Below, in pieces: positions 1 through 10,824 of a stretch of 64,000 nucleotides of DNA. Position 1 is the first letter of the stretch; each line of letters opens with the position of its first letter. The stretch comes from Przewalskia tangutica (Eukaryota; Streptophyta; Magnoliopsida; Solanales; Solanaceae). Position numbers and translations under genes: made by a program. A model generated the notes under the pieces. It ran no database searches and had not been told where the DNA came from. It saw only the letters and a program-made list of their open reading frames with translations. The stretch is from contig CM056721.1 in the NCBI GenBank assembly GCA_029844215.1, positions 58,507,815 through 58,571,814 of the forward strand, read 5' to 3'.

Positions 1-166
1 AAGGGTGGAAAAGGCTAGCAAGGGTATAGTACTTTGGAGCATTTTGCTAATTGTCGATAATCGTCGCGAGGTATGTGAACCTCTTCCTATCTTTTCTAGC
101 ATGATTGTTGTAAACTATGTAGTACGGTAGACGTACGTGTGCTAAACGAATTTAGTTGGTTTAAAA

Positions 167-216
167 CATAAAGTGTTATAATGGCTTTATGGGAAGTTAA
201 TTATAACGACTTTATG
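167..216 (+). repeat. Conserved 50-bp hairpin, copy 1 (N1 5' LTR)
   Basis: Left arm CATAAAGTGTTATAA and right arm TTATAACGACTTTATG are inverted repeats with one extra base, around an 18-20 nt loop containing GGCTTTATGGGAAG. The same fold is in the other LTRs, e.g. 6226-6275 (N4) and 53232-53281 (N1 3' LTR), and on the minus strand in N3, N5 and N6. Confidence 0.8.
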
Positions 217-670
217 TAGGTAAAGGAATGGTTGATTGATTTTAAAAGATAAGAGACTTGACTTATATTTGACTTGATATGCTTTGTTAAGGACTTGAAT
301 TGTGTTAAAAAGTTGTGGAACCTCATTCGTGAGTAATGAGTACTTGATTTTTAAAGAATAATGTTATATTGATTTCGGAAATGGGAATAAGTATCGAACA
401 AGCCATTGCAGCGTTAATAAAGGAAAAAGTAATAACAATTAATTATATTAAAACAAGTAGAAACCTCCATCTGCATAGAAGCTAAGATAAGACAAAATTG
501 TATTACATTTCCTAGATCATGGCTGCTTTAATAAGATCATTATAAACAAGTATTAATTTTTTTAAATTCCAAAGTAAGGAACTTGATTTTCTAAAAGAAA
601 AGAGACTTGAGGAATTGAAGAGTTTTTGGTTTAAAAGAAAGGCATGGTCTTGTCTTAAATTTGTTTAAAA

Positions 671-720
671 CATAAAGTGTTATAATAGCTTTATGGAAAG
701 TTAGTTATAACGATTTTATG
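671..720 (+). repeat. Conserved 50-bp hairpin, copy 2 (N1 5' LTR)
   Basis: Second copy of the CATAAAG...CTTTATG foldback, 504 bp after the first. Its right arm carries one change (GATTTTATG for GACTTTATG). The 3' LTR holds its counterpart at 53736-53785 with the undamaged arm. The duplication predates the subfamily split, because N4 also has two (6226-6275 and a copy near 6955-7000). Confidence 0.75.
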
Positions 721-1389
721 AAAACAAAAGAATGGTTTTATTATTGGATTTAAAATGGTAACTTGATTTTGGGAAAAGAGAAGTAACTTGGGTTTTAAAA
801 GTATACTTGACGTTGTTTTAAAAATGTAAGCCACTTGGAAAAAAAAGTATAAAGTACTTGATTTAAACATGAACGTGTTTGGTACTAGGATATTAGTATC
901 GAGTTGTTTTTACGTAAAAAGAGATCTTTTCGAAAGAATTAAAGTACGTAGTACCTTAGGGTTGAAACCCGGATTGTTGGCATAAAATGGAAGTACTTGA
1001 GTTTATATAAACGGTGAATCAATTTACATGTTAATGAAAGTCTAAAAGTATGTTTAACTTGCCTATGCTAGTTTTGATAGCTTTTGTTGTGCAAGTATTG
1101 TATTTCTATACCACCGCGTCTCTCGATGGAGGGCCAGCTGACTTGTTGTGAACTTACTTGGACGTATCGGCAGTGACGGAGGATTCCACGGGTATGCTTC
1201 CATTGTTATTATCACATGGACATGTCTACACCGATGAGGGATTCCGGAGGCATGCGGCCATGCAGCGGGTTAAACTCCCGGTATATTATTATTGTCACAT
1301 GGGCATGTCTACACCGATGAGGGATTCCGGGGGCATGTAACCATTATTGTTATTCCATGGACTAGCTCTCCATGAGGTTTTACTGATTC

Positions 1390-1880
1390 GGCTTTGGTAT
1401 CTGGTAGTTGGCTCTCGTACTTGCCCCGGTCGTGGCTGATTCGGCTTTGGTATCTGGTAGTTAGCCTTCGTACTTTCCCCGTTCAGTTTTGTGGCGAAGT
1501 CTCGTGATTACGGTTGTGATCTGGTGGTTAGCCTAGTTACTTGCCCCCATCAGCTACGTGGCGCAGGTGGATCTGGTAGAGGCTATCGCACTTGCCACGT
1601 GTCAGCTTCGCGAGTCAGTGTTTGGACGAAGTTTCATGATAACGGTTGTGATCTGGTGGTTAGCCTAGTTACTTGCCCCCGTCAGCTACGTGGCGCAGGT
1701 GGATCTGGTAGAGGCTATCGCACTTGCCACGTGTCAGCTTCGTGATATAGTTATTTAGTATTGTTGGTACGGTAGGTTCTGGTAGCTGGCTTTCGTACTT
1801 GCCCCGGTCAGTTGATGATGCAGGTTGGATCTGGTAGCTATGCCTTCGTACTTGCCCCGTACGGTTTTATGACACAGGTG
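1390..1880 (+). repeat. N1 5' LTR minisatellite slot
   Basis: Irregular tandem repeats built on words such as CTGGTAG, TTAGCC and ACTTGCC, including a 132-bp direct duplication (about 1497-1760). The run stays open in one frame, so it gives an 84-residue repetitive ORF that is not a gene. In other subfamilies the same LTR position is filled by unrelated repeats. Confidence 0.75.
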
Positions 1881-2159
1881 GGTCCTGGTGTTCATGTGTA
1901 CTCATTGGTGTTATTATATCATAGACTGCCGGCAGTGAGGAAGGTATTCCACGGGCATGATTGATGTTGTGGGCGTGAGACCCATAGTTATATTTGAGTG
2001 ATGACTTTGAGGGCGTGAGTCCCTGACTTGACATGACCGCTATATATCAGGATCGTAGTTTGGTTATCATACATGTCTCCTATTTTATATAGATCGTTAT
2101 GATTTCATTTACTGATTTTCGCCACATACTTGGTACTGTTGTATCGACCTCGGGCCGAG

Positions 2160-2560
2160 CGTTCATGCCGCAGGTAGAGGTACACCGGTTGTTGATCCTC
2201 GCTCATAGGATCACAGTTCAGCGTTTTGGGAAGCTCCGTTTCTCCGGAGGCTTATCTTTTGGTATAGTCCCCTGTCATTGTAAGTATTTGTACATTCAGG
2301 GGTATGGCGGGGCCCTGTCCCGTCATAGTTGTTGTTACATTCTTAGAGGTCTGTAGTACTGTTGTGGGCAGGGTTTGTAAAGGATTTACTGTTCGATTTT
2401 GATGTATATACAGGAAGGTAACCGTTTTGGGTTAGTCTGTTTCTTATTTTATGTCTTGTTTCATGTTTAAGTTTTTATTTCCGCTGATTTTCTCTGATGT
2501 TGTATCACTAGGGTGCCCGGGGTAAGGCACCAGTCACGGGCCCGAGGTCGGGTCGTGAGA
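2160..2560 (+). promoter_or_regulatory. Structured 3' block of LTR (R/U5-like), N1
   Basis: A series of inverted repeats conserved in all family LTRs: GATCCT...AGGATC, AAGCTCCG...CGGAGGCTT, CCCCTG...CAGGGG around a short spacer, a GGCGGGGCCC/GTCCCGTC fold, and near the terminus GGTGCC-loop-GGCACC. Their retention in copies with rotted gag suggests RNA structure needed for replication, packaging or 3' processing. The role is inferred. Confidence 0.5.
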
Positions 2561-2564
2561 AAAG

Positions 2565-2576
2565 TGGTATCAGAGT
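2565..2576 (+). promoter_or_regulatory. N1 primer binding site (tRNA-iMet)
   Basis: TGGTATCAGAGT, four bases after the 5' LTR. It matches the plant initiator-methionine PBS TGGTATCAGAGC except at the last base. Confidence 0.88.
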
Positions 2577-2766
2577 AGTTAATCCTCGGAAAGTGTCTAC
2601 AGACCGTATCTAGTAGAGTCTTGATTATCGGTGTGTTGTGCACCACACCTATAATCAGGAGGCTATAGGATATTTAGGATTGGTTTCCATTCTTCTCACT
2701 CTGAGATCGTGCCTTAGAGCTGTGTTGTAAGTTGGACTCCCTCTGACGTATTCTTTTGTACCAGTT

Positions 2767-3582
2767 ATGCCTCTACGCAAGGCAACTAGAGCCCAGAAGG
2801 GCAAGGCAACAGAGGGAGCTGCGAGTAGAGCACGGAGGGTTACCAGGGCACAGGCCTAGTCCTTACCTAAGGTGGTACTTCAGATGGGAAGTTCTGTGAC
2901 GCCGTTAGCCCCAGCAGAGTCTAGGGCAGCAACAATAGCTACTGAGGCTACGATACCTGAGTCTCCAGCTCCACGACCAGGAGCCGAGGATATGAGTTAC
3001 AAGGAGATGGCACAGTTACTAGCTAGGCTTGTGGCGAGGGATGAGGACAGACGTGAGGCAGCGGTTCCGGTAATACCAGTGGTTCACCCTAGATCCGATA
3101 GTTGGAGACTTCAGGACTTCTTGAGTTGCAGTCCACCAGAGTTCTATGGATCGAGAACTGAGGAAGATCCTCAGGAGTTTATTCGACAGCTGCAGCGGAT
3201 CATGAAAGTGATCAAGGCCTCACAGACAGAGTCGGTGGTACTAGGTTCACATCGGCTGCGTGATACTGCAGTCGACTGGTTTGATTCGTGGGATCTGTCC
3301 CGGGGAGAGCATGCACTCCCAGCCGTATGGGACGAGTTCTCGGAGGTATTTCTTACACACTTTTTGCCCTCGCAGATGAGGAGAGCTCGGGCAGATAAAT
3401 TTATGATGTTGAGGCAGAACGGGCGGACGGTTCGGGAATACAGTCTAGAGTTTGACTCGTTGGCTCGTTATGCCCCCACTTTAGTGGCAGACATGGAGGA
3501 TAGAGTGCACCGCTATGTCACAGGACTTGACGATTATCTAGCAGAGAGTTGTACAGGAGTAGCTCTTCAGCCGGGCATGGAC
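2767..3582 (+). pseudogene. gag: N1 gag, N-terminal part (capsid region), split by N2
   Basis: Gag would package the element RNA into virus-like particles. The ATG at 2767 opens MPLRKATRAQ, a basic N-terminus shared with N2, N6 and N7. An in-frame TAG at 2857-2859 (codon 31) lies where N7 has a CAA codon, so it looks like a single transition. After it the frame is open to 3582 and covers a Retrotrans_gag-type domain: DFLSCSPPEFYG, DPQEFIRQLQ, RLRDTAVDWFDSW, WDEFSEVFLTHFLP, RRARADKF, REYSLEFDSLARYAP, VHRYVTGLDDYLAE. It ends at ...LQPGMD, where N2 entered; the frame resumes at 50087. This is the best-preserved gag in the window. Confidence 0.88.
3578..3582 (+). repeat. TSD TGGAC, left copy (N2 insertion)
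   Basis: TGGAC precedes the N2 5' LTR and recurs at 50087-50091 directly after the N2 3' LTR. The flanking gag codons ...GMD and IAR... join across it, as they do in the uninterrupted N4 and N6 gags. Confidence 0.92.
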
Positions 3583-4462
3583 TGTTACACCCCGTAGTTC
3601 CAGGGTATGTATGTGAGGACATACGTACGAGAATACGACACAAAAAATTGGAAAGGAAGAAAGATGTGATTTTTCGACGGAAAAGTTTCCGGATTTTGTG
3701 AAGGAAAAAGGTTCGTTAATGAAAATTGGATTCCCAGATTTGGTATTTAGACTTCCTGGATTATATTAGAATTATGGAATTTTATTTCCGGAATTTGTCA
3801 TGTCACGACCCGATCCCGGGCCCGTGACTGGTGCCTTACCCCGGGCACCCTAGTGACACAACATCAGAGAAAAACCAGCGGAAATAAAAACTCATGAAAG
3901 AAAACAGTGAAATAAGAAAACAGGCTAACCCAAACGGTTACCTTTTTATACATAAATGAAAACTTGAATAGTTACATCCCTTACAAACCCTGCCTACAAC
4001 AAAGGCATGCACTTCTAAGAATTTTAAAACCATAATGACGGGACAGGGCCCCGCCATGCCCCTGAATGTACAAAAATCTACAACTTCAGGGAACCGTACC
4101 ACAGGACAAGCCTCCGGAGATATGGAGCTTTCCGAGAACCGAACAGCGATCCTAAGAGTGCGGATCAGCAAGTTATGTACCTCGACCTGCGGCATGAACG
4201 CAGCCCCCCGAAGGAGGTCAGTACAACAGGTACCAAGTATGTGAAACTGAAAAATACTGTAAATGAAATCATAATAGTCTATATAAAGCAGGAGACATGT
4301 ATGATAACCAAGCTACAGTACACAACATATAAGCAGTCAAGTCAAGTCAGGGACTCATGCCCGTGAAATCATCACTCAATACAACCCGGGAATTTAACCC
4401 GCACAATGGCCGCATGCCCCGGCATCTCACCTCAGACGCATGGCCTGGAACCGTCCTAGTGG

Positions 4463-4806
4463 GCCCATACCCGTGGACCATCCAACGCGTCGGTATGCCC
4501 AAAGGAGATAACAAAATAACAATCCCTGTGGAAGCATACCCGTGGGCCACCCAACGTGTCGGTATGTCCAAACAACTAACAAAACAATACTCACTGTGGA
4601 AGCATACCCGTGGGCTACCCAACGTGTCAGTATGTCCAATCAATTAACAAGATAATACTCACTGTGGAAGCATACCCGTGGGCTACCCAACGTGTCAGTA
4701 TGTCCAATCAAATAACAAAATAATACTCACTGTGGAAGCATACCCGTGGGCTACCCAACGTGTCAGTATGTCCAATCAAATAACAAGATAATACTCACTG
4801 TGGAAG
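4463..4806 (-). repeat. 68-bp tandem repeat (N3 slot), interrupted by N4
   Basis: Units begin GAAGCATACCCGTGGG at 4531, 4599, 4667 and 4735, exactly 68 bp apart, with a diverged copy at about 4463. The fifth copy starts at 4803 and is cut by N4, resuming at 14227. Each unit carries TGGGCTACCCA-type inverted bases. Confidence 0.85.
4802..4806 (+). repeat. TSD GGAAG, left copy (N4)
   Basis: GGAAG is repeated at 14226-14230. The 68-bp repeat reads straight through the two copies when N4 is removed. Confidence 0.95.
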
Positions 4807-5022
4807 TGTTATACCCCGTATTTCCAGAGTATGTACGTAGGGCGTACGTATTTAAATTTGAGCCTTAAGGTTTTGGCAAGATTCGAAATTTGGGCACAAG
4901 TGCCGAAAAGAATCGTTTTTCGACGAAACGTTTTACTAAACTTGCGAAGGGAAAATTCCGGCTATGTCATTTATAATTTTTGCGGATTTTTCCGAGAGAC
5001 GTAACATTTTGGACCAACGGGA

Positions 5023-5219
5023 GGGTGACATGTGTCACCCTCACATTGGAAGCTTAGGGACGGCAATGGGACGAAAAAAGGGCACTTTAGTTGGTAGGAT
5101 ATTTTGTGCAAGTTGGTGTGGTAGATGGATAAGGTGCACATGGCTTAATCCTAGCCCTACACTTGCCTAACACTTGGAAGAATCTTGGCCATTGGTTGGC
5201 CATTCCTGACCTATAAATA
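5023..5219 (+). promoter_or_regulatory. N4 5' LTR U3 promoter elements
   Basis: Palindromic GGGTGACA-TG-TGTCACCC at 5023-5040 and TATAAATA at 5212-5219, followed by a pyrimidine-rich CTTTCTTCATCC probable start region. TATA lies about 405 bp into the LTR. Confidence 0.7.
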
Positions 5220-7270
5220 CCCCCCTTAGTTGATGAACTTTCTTCATCCAAAAATCATTTTCCAAGTCTTGAAATCTCTTCCCTTGTGAGTTAAAATCGT
5301 CCAAACCTCCCCTTTGAGAAAGGCCCTGGCCGAAAGCTTCCTCCCTTTGTAGTGTTCTAGCCGTGGTACCCCTAGCCTAGTTGTCTCGTATAAATACCCT
5401 CTTTTTGTGGTATAGAAATACTCCAAGTATTGTTATAATGCCCAAATACTTGCCCAAATACCTTGTAGTATTCCCAAGGTTACACTTATACAAAAGCCCA
5501 AATACTATTATACTTCCTTTAGCCACTGAACGAAACCCTTTGGAAAACTCTTCATAAGTAGTTGAAGTGTTTAGTAGAAGTTGAGTATAACTTCTAAGGG
5601 TTTATCGAGCACTCGGAGCGTGCAATTGTGAGCTAAACCTTGCTCGGGATCGACTTATAACTTGGATAATTTTGGGCTTATCGAGGTAAACACTCTTGAC
5701 CTTCTATTGTAATTAGAAATTACATGTTGTTGGAATATATAGTTGAAGTATACTATATATAGAATTGAATAATACTTACAATGTCTTGCGACTTAAGCTC
5801 TGAACTTTAAGAAGAGAATGAATCAGTAATTACTTAGATCAGACATGAGACTTGTATAGCATTACCGTGAAGTAGAATTGTACACGCCCGTTAAGCGTGT
5901 AAACCCCACGGTTGGCTTGGTAGCCGGCCTCGATAGAGAGGAGAATTACGCTGTGGGAAATCTTGCCGAATTTTCAGTATAATATTCTACGTCGATCTAA
6001 AGATATTAATAGGCGCCAGGACTCTATAGGTTGTAGTACTACGTGTGGAGTGATCTGCTTGGCTTAAAGTGTATTCGACGGTTTGAGGTACTTGGAGCGT
6101 TTTGCTATTAGTCGATAATCGTCGCGAGGTATGTGAACCTCTTCCTATCTGTTCTAGCATGATATGTGTATAACTATGTAGTACAAGAGACGCATACGTG
6201 TTAAATGTATTTGATTGTTTTTAAACATAAAGTGTTATAACGGCTTTATGGGAAGTTGGTTATAACAGCTCTATGTAAATGAGAGAGAAATGCTTTGTGG
6301 TTTTTTTAAAAGATAACTGATTTGACTTATAACCGACTTGATGTGTGATAATAAAGAACCTTGAAGTATTCTAAAAGATTAAGAAACCTTTTTGAAAGAA
6401 GTGTATACTTGGCTTGAAAACATAAGAGTTATACCAGCTTTATGAGAAGTTAGGTGTAACGTCTTAAGAGAGATAAAAAGAATGGTTTAATGGTTTAGAA
6501 GTTAAGAGACTTATTCTTAAAAGATAAGAGACTTGACTTAATATGGATGTTTGTGTGAAACCTCATTCGTGAGTAATGAGTACTTGGTTTTGAAAGGAAT
6601 AATGTTTTACTGATTTCGGAAATCAGAATGTGTATCGACAAACCACTGCAGCGTTAATAAAGGAAAATGTATTGAATAATTAAGTATTATTAAAACCAAG
6701 AGAAACCTCCATCGGCATAGAAGCTAAGATGAGACAAAATGATATTACATTTTCTAGATCATGGTTGCTTAATAAGATTGATTATGAACAAGAATAACCT
6801 ACTCGCCTATGGCATATGTTACTCAATTGTTTTAAAAGAGATTAAGACATTGAACTATGAAACTTTTCAAAAAAAGAGACTTGTGTAATTGAAATTAGGC
6901 AACCGGAACTTTAGGAAAAGAAAGGCATTGTGTTGTCTTAAAATGGTTTAAAACATAAGGTGTTATAACTTTATGGGAAGTTGGTTATAACGACCTTATG
7001 AAAACAAAAGAAAGGTTTTATCATTGGTTTTAATGTGGTAACTTAACTTTAAAAAGAGAAGTGTTTTGGTCAAAAAAAGAAGGCATGGTGTTGCCTTAAT
7101 TTGGTTTTAAAAAGAAAAGTATGGAAGTTGTTTTGGTTTACTTAAAAGATATAAGTCACTCTATTTTTATACTACGTATCGGGTGACTTTTATAAAAGGA
7201 ATTTAACGTCGTAGTACTTTAGGTTAAAACCGGACTTGGGCATAAAATGAAAGTACTTCGAGTTGTGTAT

Positions 7271-7395
7271 AAACTTGCCTATGCTTGTTGTTGTGAAACT
7301 TGCCTATGCTTGTTGTTGTGAAACTCGCCTATGCTTGTTGTTGTGAAACTTGCCTATGCTTGTTGTTGTGAAACTTGCCTATGCTTGTTGTGATA
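7271..7395 (+). repeat. 25-bp tandem repeat x5 (N4 5' LTR)
   Basis: Units AAACTTGCCTATGCTTGTTG plus TTGTG start at 7271, 7296, 7321, 7346 and 7371. Other LTRs have the unit once, except N6, which has about three diverged copies. Confidence 0.92.
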
Positions 7396-7541
7396 GCCTT
7401 TGTTGTGCAAGAATTGTGTTTCTATACTACCGCGTCTCATGGAGGTCGGTTGACTTGTTGAGAACTTATTTGGACGCGTCTATAGAACGGAGAAATTCCA
7501 CCGCACGCCTCGCTGATAGTGTTACTTTTGCTAATCGCTTT

Positions 7542-7815
7542 GGACATACCGACACGATCGCGGCGCACGGGTATGCTTCCACTTTGATTACCGCCTTGTT
7601 ATCTTATTGTTCCTTTGGACATACCGACACGATCGTAGCGCATCGTATGCTTCCATTTGGAATGTTGTCTTATTGTTTCCTTGGACTCATCGACACGATG
7701 CGTAGCGCACGGGTATGCTTCCATTTGGAATGTTGTCTTATTTGTTCCCTTTGGACATACTGACACGATGCGTAGCGCACGGGTATGCTCCCATTTGGAT
7801 TGCTGTCTTGTTGTT
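7542..7815 (+). repeat. 66-75 bp tandem repeat (N4 5' LTR slot)
   Basis: Four units starting TTGGACATAC or TTGGACTCAT (about 7541, 7616, 7682, 7752), each with CACGATCG/CACGATGCGTAGCGCACGGG-type sequence and GGTATGCTTCCA. This is a distant relative of the N3 and N8 repeats. Confidence 0.85.
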
Positions 7816-8438
7816 ATCATATCATAGATTGCCGGCAGTGAGGAAGGTACTCCACGGGCAGGATTGATGTTGTGGGCGTGAGACCCTGAATTGATATAAC
7901 TGTTATGTGTGTGTACTGTAGTTTGGTTATCATACTTGTCTCCTGCTTTTATAGACTATTATGATTTCATTTACAGTATTTTACAGTTTCACATACTTGG
8001 TACCTGTTGTACTGACCTCCTTCGGGGGGCTGCGTTCATGCCGCAGGTAGAAGTACATCGGCTGTCGATCCCCGCGTTTAGGATCTCATTTCAGCGTTTT
8101 GGGAAGCTCCGTTTCGTCGGAGGCTTATCTTTGGTATGTTACCACAGTCCGTAAGTTCTTATGCGTTCGGGGTATGGCGGGCCCCGTCCGTCATAGTTGT
8201 TGTATAAATCTTAGGTCAGAAGACCGCCAAGTGTGGCGAGTGTAAGGATTATAATCGCTCAAATGTTTATATATATATGTTGGGAGGCAGCCGTTTTGGT
8301 TGGCCTATTTGCTTTTATTTATCATGTCTCTTGTTTCATATTTATGCTTTATGTTCCGCTGATTTTCTCTGATGTTGTATCACTAGGGTGCCCGGGGTAA
8401 GGCACCAGTCACGGGCCCCGGTTCGGGTCGTGACAAAG

Positions 8439-8450
8439 TGGTATCAGAGC
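8439..8450 (+). promoter_or_regulatory. N4 primer binding site (tRNA-iMet)
   Basis: Perfect TGGTATCAGAGC, three bases after the 5' LTR. Confidence 0.95.
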
Positions 8451-8639
8451 AGTTAATCCTCGGAAAGTGTCTACAGACCGTGTTCAGTGTAGTCTTGATT
8501 ATAGGTGTGTTGTGCACCACATCTATAATCAGGATGCTATAGGACATTTAGGATTAGTTTCCATTCTTCTCATTCTGAGATCGTGCCTTAGAGCTGTGTT
8601 GTAAGTTGGACCCCTCTGACGTATCTCGTTTTTACCGCC

Positions 8640-9820
8640 ATGCTCCGCGCATGCAACCCGCCCGGCGGCAAGGCAAAGAGAGGAGATACGAGTAGAGCGT
8701 GGCGCCTCTACAGAGACCACAAGACTGAGCCTCCATCCTACAGCCGCGCAGGAGATGGGTTACGCGAGATGGCCCGATTAATGGCCGTGGTCAGGCCGAC
8801 TTGAGGATAAAGCCGACGCAGCAGCCTCGATCCAGAGCACCCGTAGTTCAACCCCGAGCGCATACTGAGACTACGGGATTTTCTCGAGTGTAACCCGCCA
8901 GAGTTTTATGGGTCGAGGCACGAGGATGATCCGCAGGAGTTCATCCGCAGATTCTGGATCATTAGAGTGATCAAGGCCTCTGAGACCGAAGTCGGGTCTG
9001 AGTTCGCATCGCCGCGCGTGATACCGCGATCGATTGGTTTGATTCGCGAGCTGTCCCGGGAGAGAATGCACTTCCGCTCGGGACGAGTTCTCAAAGGCAT
9101 TTCTTGCACACTTCGCCGCCACAAATGAGGAGGGCTCGCCGACAAATTTTTGGTGTTGCGCGTAATCCGCGTCATGCGGCAGAGTACAATGTGGAGTTCG
9201 ACTCATCGCCCTGTGACGTCCCCTCGCATTAGCTAGTATGGAGGATCGAGTCCACCGATATGTTACAGGCTCGATGATTACCTAGCGAGAGTTGTTCGTG
9301 TAGCTCTTCACCGGCATGGACATTGCCCGCATGCAGCTTATGCACTGGAGGCGAGGAGCGAGAAATCGACGGAATGACCAAAGTCGCAGAATAGGGCGAA
9401 CGCAGTGGTCCTTTGGTGATTTTCGAGGCGCACCGCCTCCAGCGAGACTAGTTATGCGCCCGCCAAGATCTGAGTGGTCCTCTACAATCTTTAGGCGTCG
9501 AGTTTTCGTGAGCAGTCGTGGCTCCAAGGGTTCAGATTTTCGAGAGCGGGTGTTAACCACCAAGCCACCCCTACCTCGTTGTGACTGGCCGTGGTAGACT
9601 CTCCGGTGAGTGTCGTGCTAGTCCGAATTTGTTTTACATGCGACAGCAGGCCATTTTGGGAGAAATTGTCCGACCGTGGTAGCGCTGGGTAGGATAGCAC
9701 AGACTACGGGATCAGTTGCGGGTTCTTCACCTTCCATAGCCAGGCAGGATGTTCATACACCGGCGGGCCACGATAGAGGTCGCGGTGGAAGTTCCCGCTT
9801 TAGCGGCCTCCAATCGCCTA
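8640..9820 (+). pseudogene. gag: N4 gag, multiply frameshifted
   Basis: Colinear with N1 gag at DNA level, but the frame breaks every few dozen bases. Recognisable pieces in changing frames are NPPEFYGSR, DDPQEFIR, IKASETE, LSREN-like, MDIARMQ and SFGDFRGAPP, plus the C-terminal stretch before the noncoding tail. The zinc-knuckle area (about 9620-9680) keeps only scattered residues. Most damage is loss of 1-4 bases, often at CTG, CAG or GG, and the expected stop is altered. It cannot encode Gag as written. Because the flanking LTRs look young, part of the damage may be consensus error. Confidence 0.8.
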
Positions 9821-10608
9821 TTTTCAGGTATATCCTTAACCCTCTAGAGACTTGGATGTATTGATGTTATGATAATATGTTAAGTGTTATGTTCGGATAG
9901 CTTTGTGCAAAAATGTGATTTAGAAACCTGGTTAGTGAAAAAGGGTAAGCCTGGGGGTGAGAAAATGATGAACCTTAGAATATTACAGTTGAGACCTTAG
10001 ATGTAAGGCCGTCTTGAGTACAAGTTTTTGCAAGTGATCCTTGTCGGAGTGCATTTTATGCCTAGAATGTATTGTGTGATAAGTCCCTGGGTAGTGTGAA
10101 ATGGAAGTGGTAGCTTTCATGACCTGTAGAGGTAAGATTGTTCCGGATCGGGAAACAAGAGCTTGATGCGTTAAGTGGGTCGGGTTGGGGCTATGCCGGG
10201 CCAACCCGCGGCTGCTTGGGGTTGGGTCAGCTCTGGGTGGTCCCGCCAGGTGGTAGGGTCACGAGGGTGCTAGGCCCAAGTTTAGATGACCATCGTATGA
10301 GTTGTGGATATGTTCGACCAGAATCGGTTCGTGAAGGCCGGGAATGGCCTTAGAGGAAAGTGAAGCTAGTAAGATGACCAAGTTTGGAGGTTGTGACTCC
10401 AAAGTGTTGGGAACTGAAGCGATTACTGAAGTGTGGTACGTATACTAGAAGAGTTCAAGTGTTCGAGAAGAGCACGACGAGTAAGGAGGGAAGAGAACGT
10501 GTGTTATTACGTGGCCAGGTGTGGCGTTGACAACTTGTTAGAAGGAACTTCTTCGTTATCTGTTTCGAGAAAGAACATTCGGGACGAATGTTTCTAAGGA
10601 GGGGAGAA
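9821..10608 (+). other. N4 conserved noncoding tail, hairpin and PPT
   Basis: No ORF of note. It is shared with N1, N2, N6 and N7 and includes TTCCGGATCGGG, a GGTCGGGTTGGGGC/GCCGGGCCAACCCG foldback, GGTGGTCCCGCC and GGGTCACGAGGGTGCTAGG. It ends with the hairpin ACATTCG-GGA-CGAATGT (10575-10591) and PPT AAGGAGGGGAGAA (10596-10608). Confidence 0.8.
10596..10608 (+). promoter_or_regulatory. N4 polypurine tract
   Basis: AAGGAGGGGAGAA abuts the 3' LTR start and is the expected plus-strand primer. Confidence 0.92.
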
Positions 10609-10824
10609 TGTTATACCCCGTATTTCCAGAGTATGTACGTAGGGCGTACGTATTTAAATTTGAGCCTTAAGGTTTTGGCAAGATTCGAAATTTGGGCACA
10701 AGTGCCGAAAAGAATCGTTTTTCGACGAAACGTTTTACTAAACTTGCGAAGGGAAAATTCCGGCTATGTCATTTATAATTTTTGCGGATTTTTCCGAGAG
10801 ACGTAACATTTTGGACCAACGGGA

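Larger units (their letters stand above)
1..2560 (+). repeat. N1 5' LTR (3' two thirds)
   Basis: Truncated by the window start; the matching 3' LTR shows that about 1.47 kb is missing, including U3 and TATA. Contents: a splice-donor-like GAG|GTATGTG at 70/71, two copies of a 50-bp hairpin (167-216, 671-720), an AT-rich stretch with recurring AGAGACTTGA words, a tandem-repeat slot (about 1390-1880), and a structured 3' block (about 2160-2560). It ends in GTCGTGAGA rather than the family GTCGTGACA, so the terminal CA is mutated to GA. The PBS follows directly. Confidence 0.9.
4807..8435 (+). repeat. N4 5' LTR (3629 bp)
   Basis: TG...CA ends. U3 has a palindrome and TATA (5023-5219). Splice-donor-like GAG|GTAAAC at 5685/5686 and GAG|GTATGTG at 6128/6129. 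A hairpin at 6226-6275. A 25-bp array (7271-7395), then a ~70-bp array (7542-7815), then the structured 3' block ending at 8435. Confidence 0.95.

Noticed and set aside
1491..1745. 84-residue repeated peptide in the N1 LTR
   Set aside because: Comes from the 132-bp duplication in the slot; the same frame in the 3' LTR is equally repeat-driven.
4964..5170. 68-residue frame present in both N4 LTRs
   Set aside because: Conserved only because the LTRs are duplicates; it spans U3 upstream of the TATA box.
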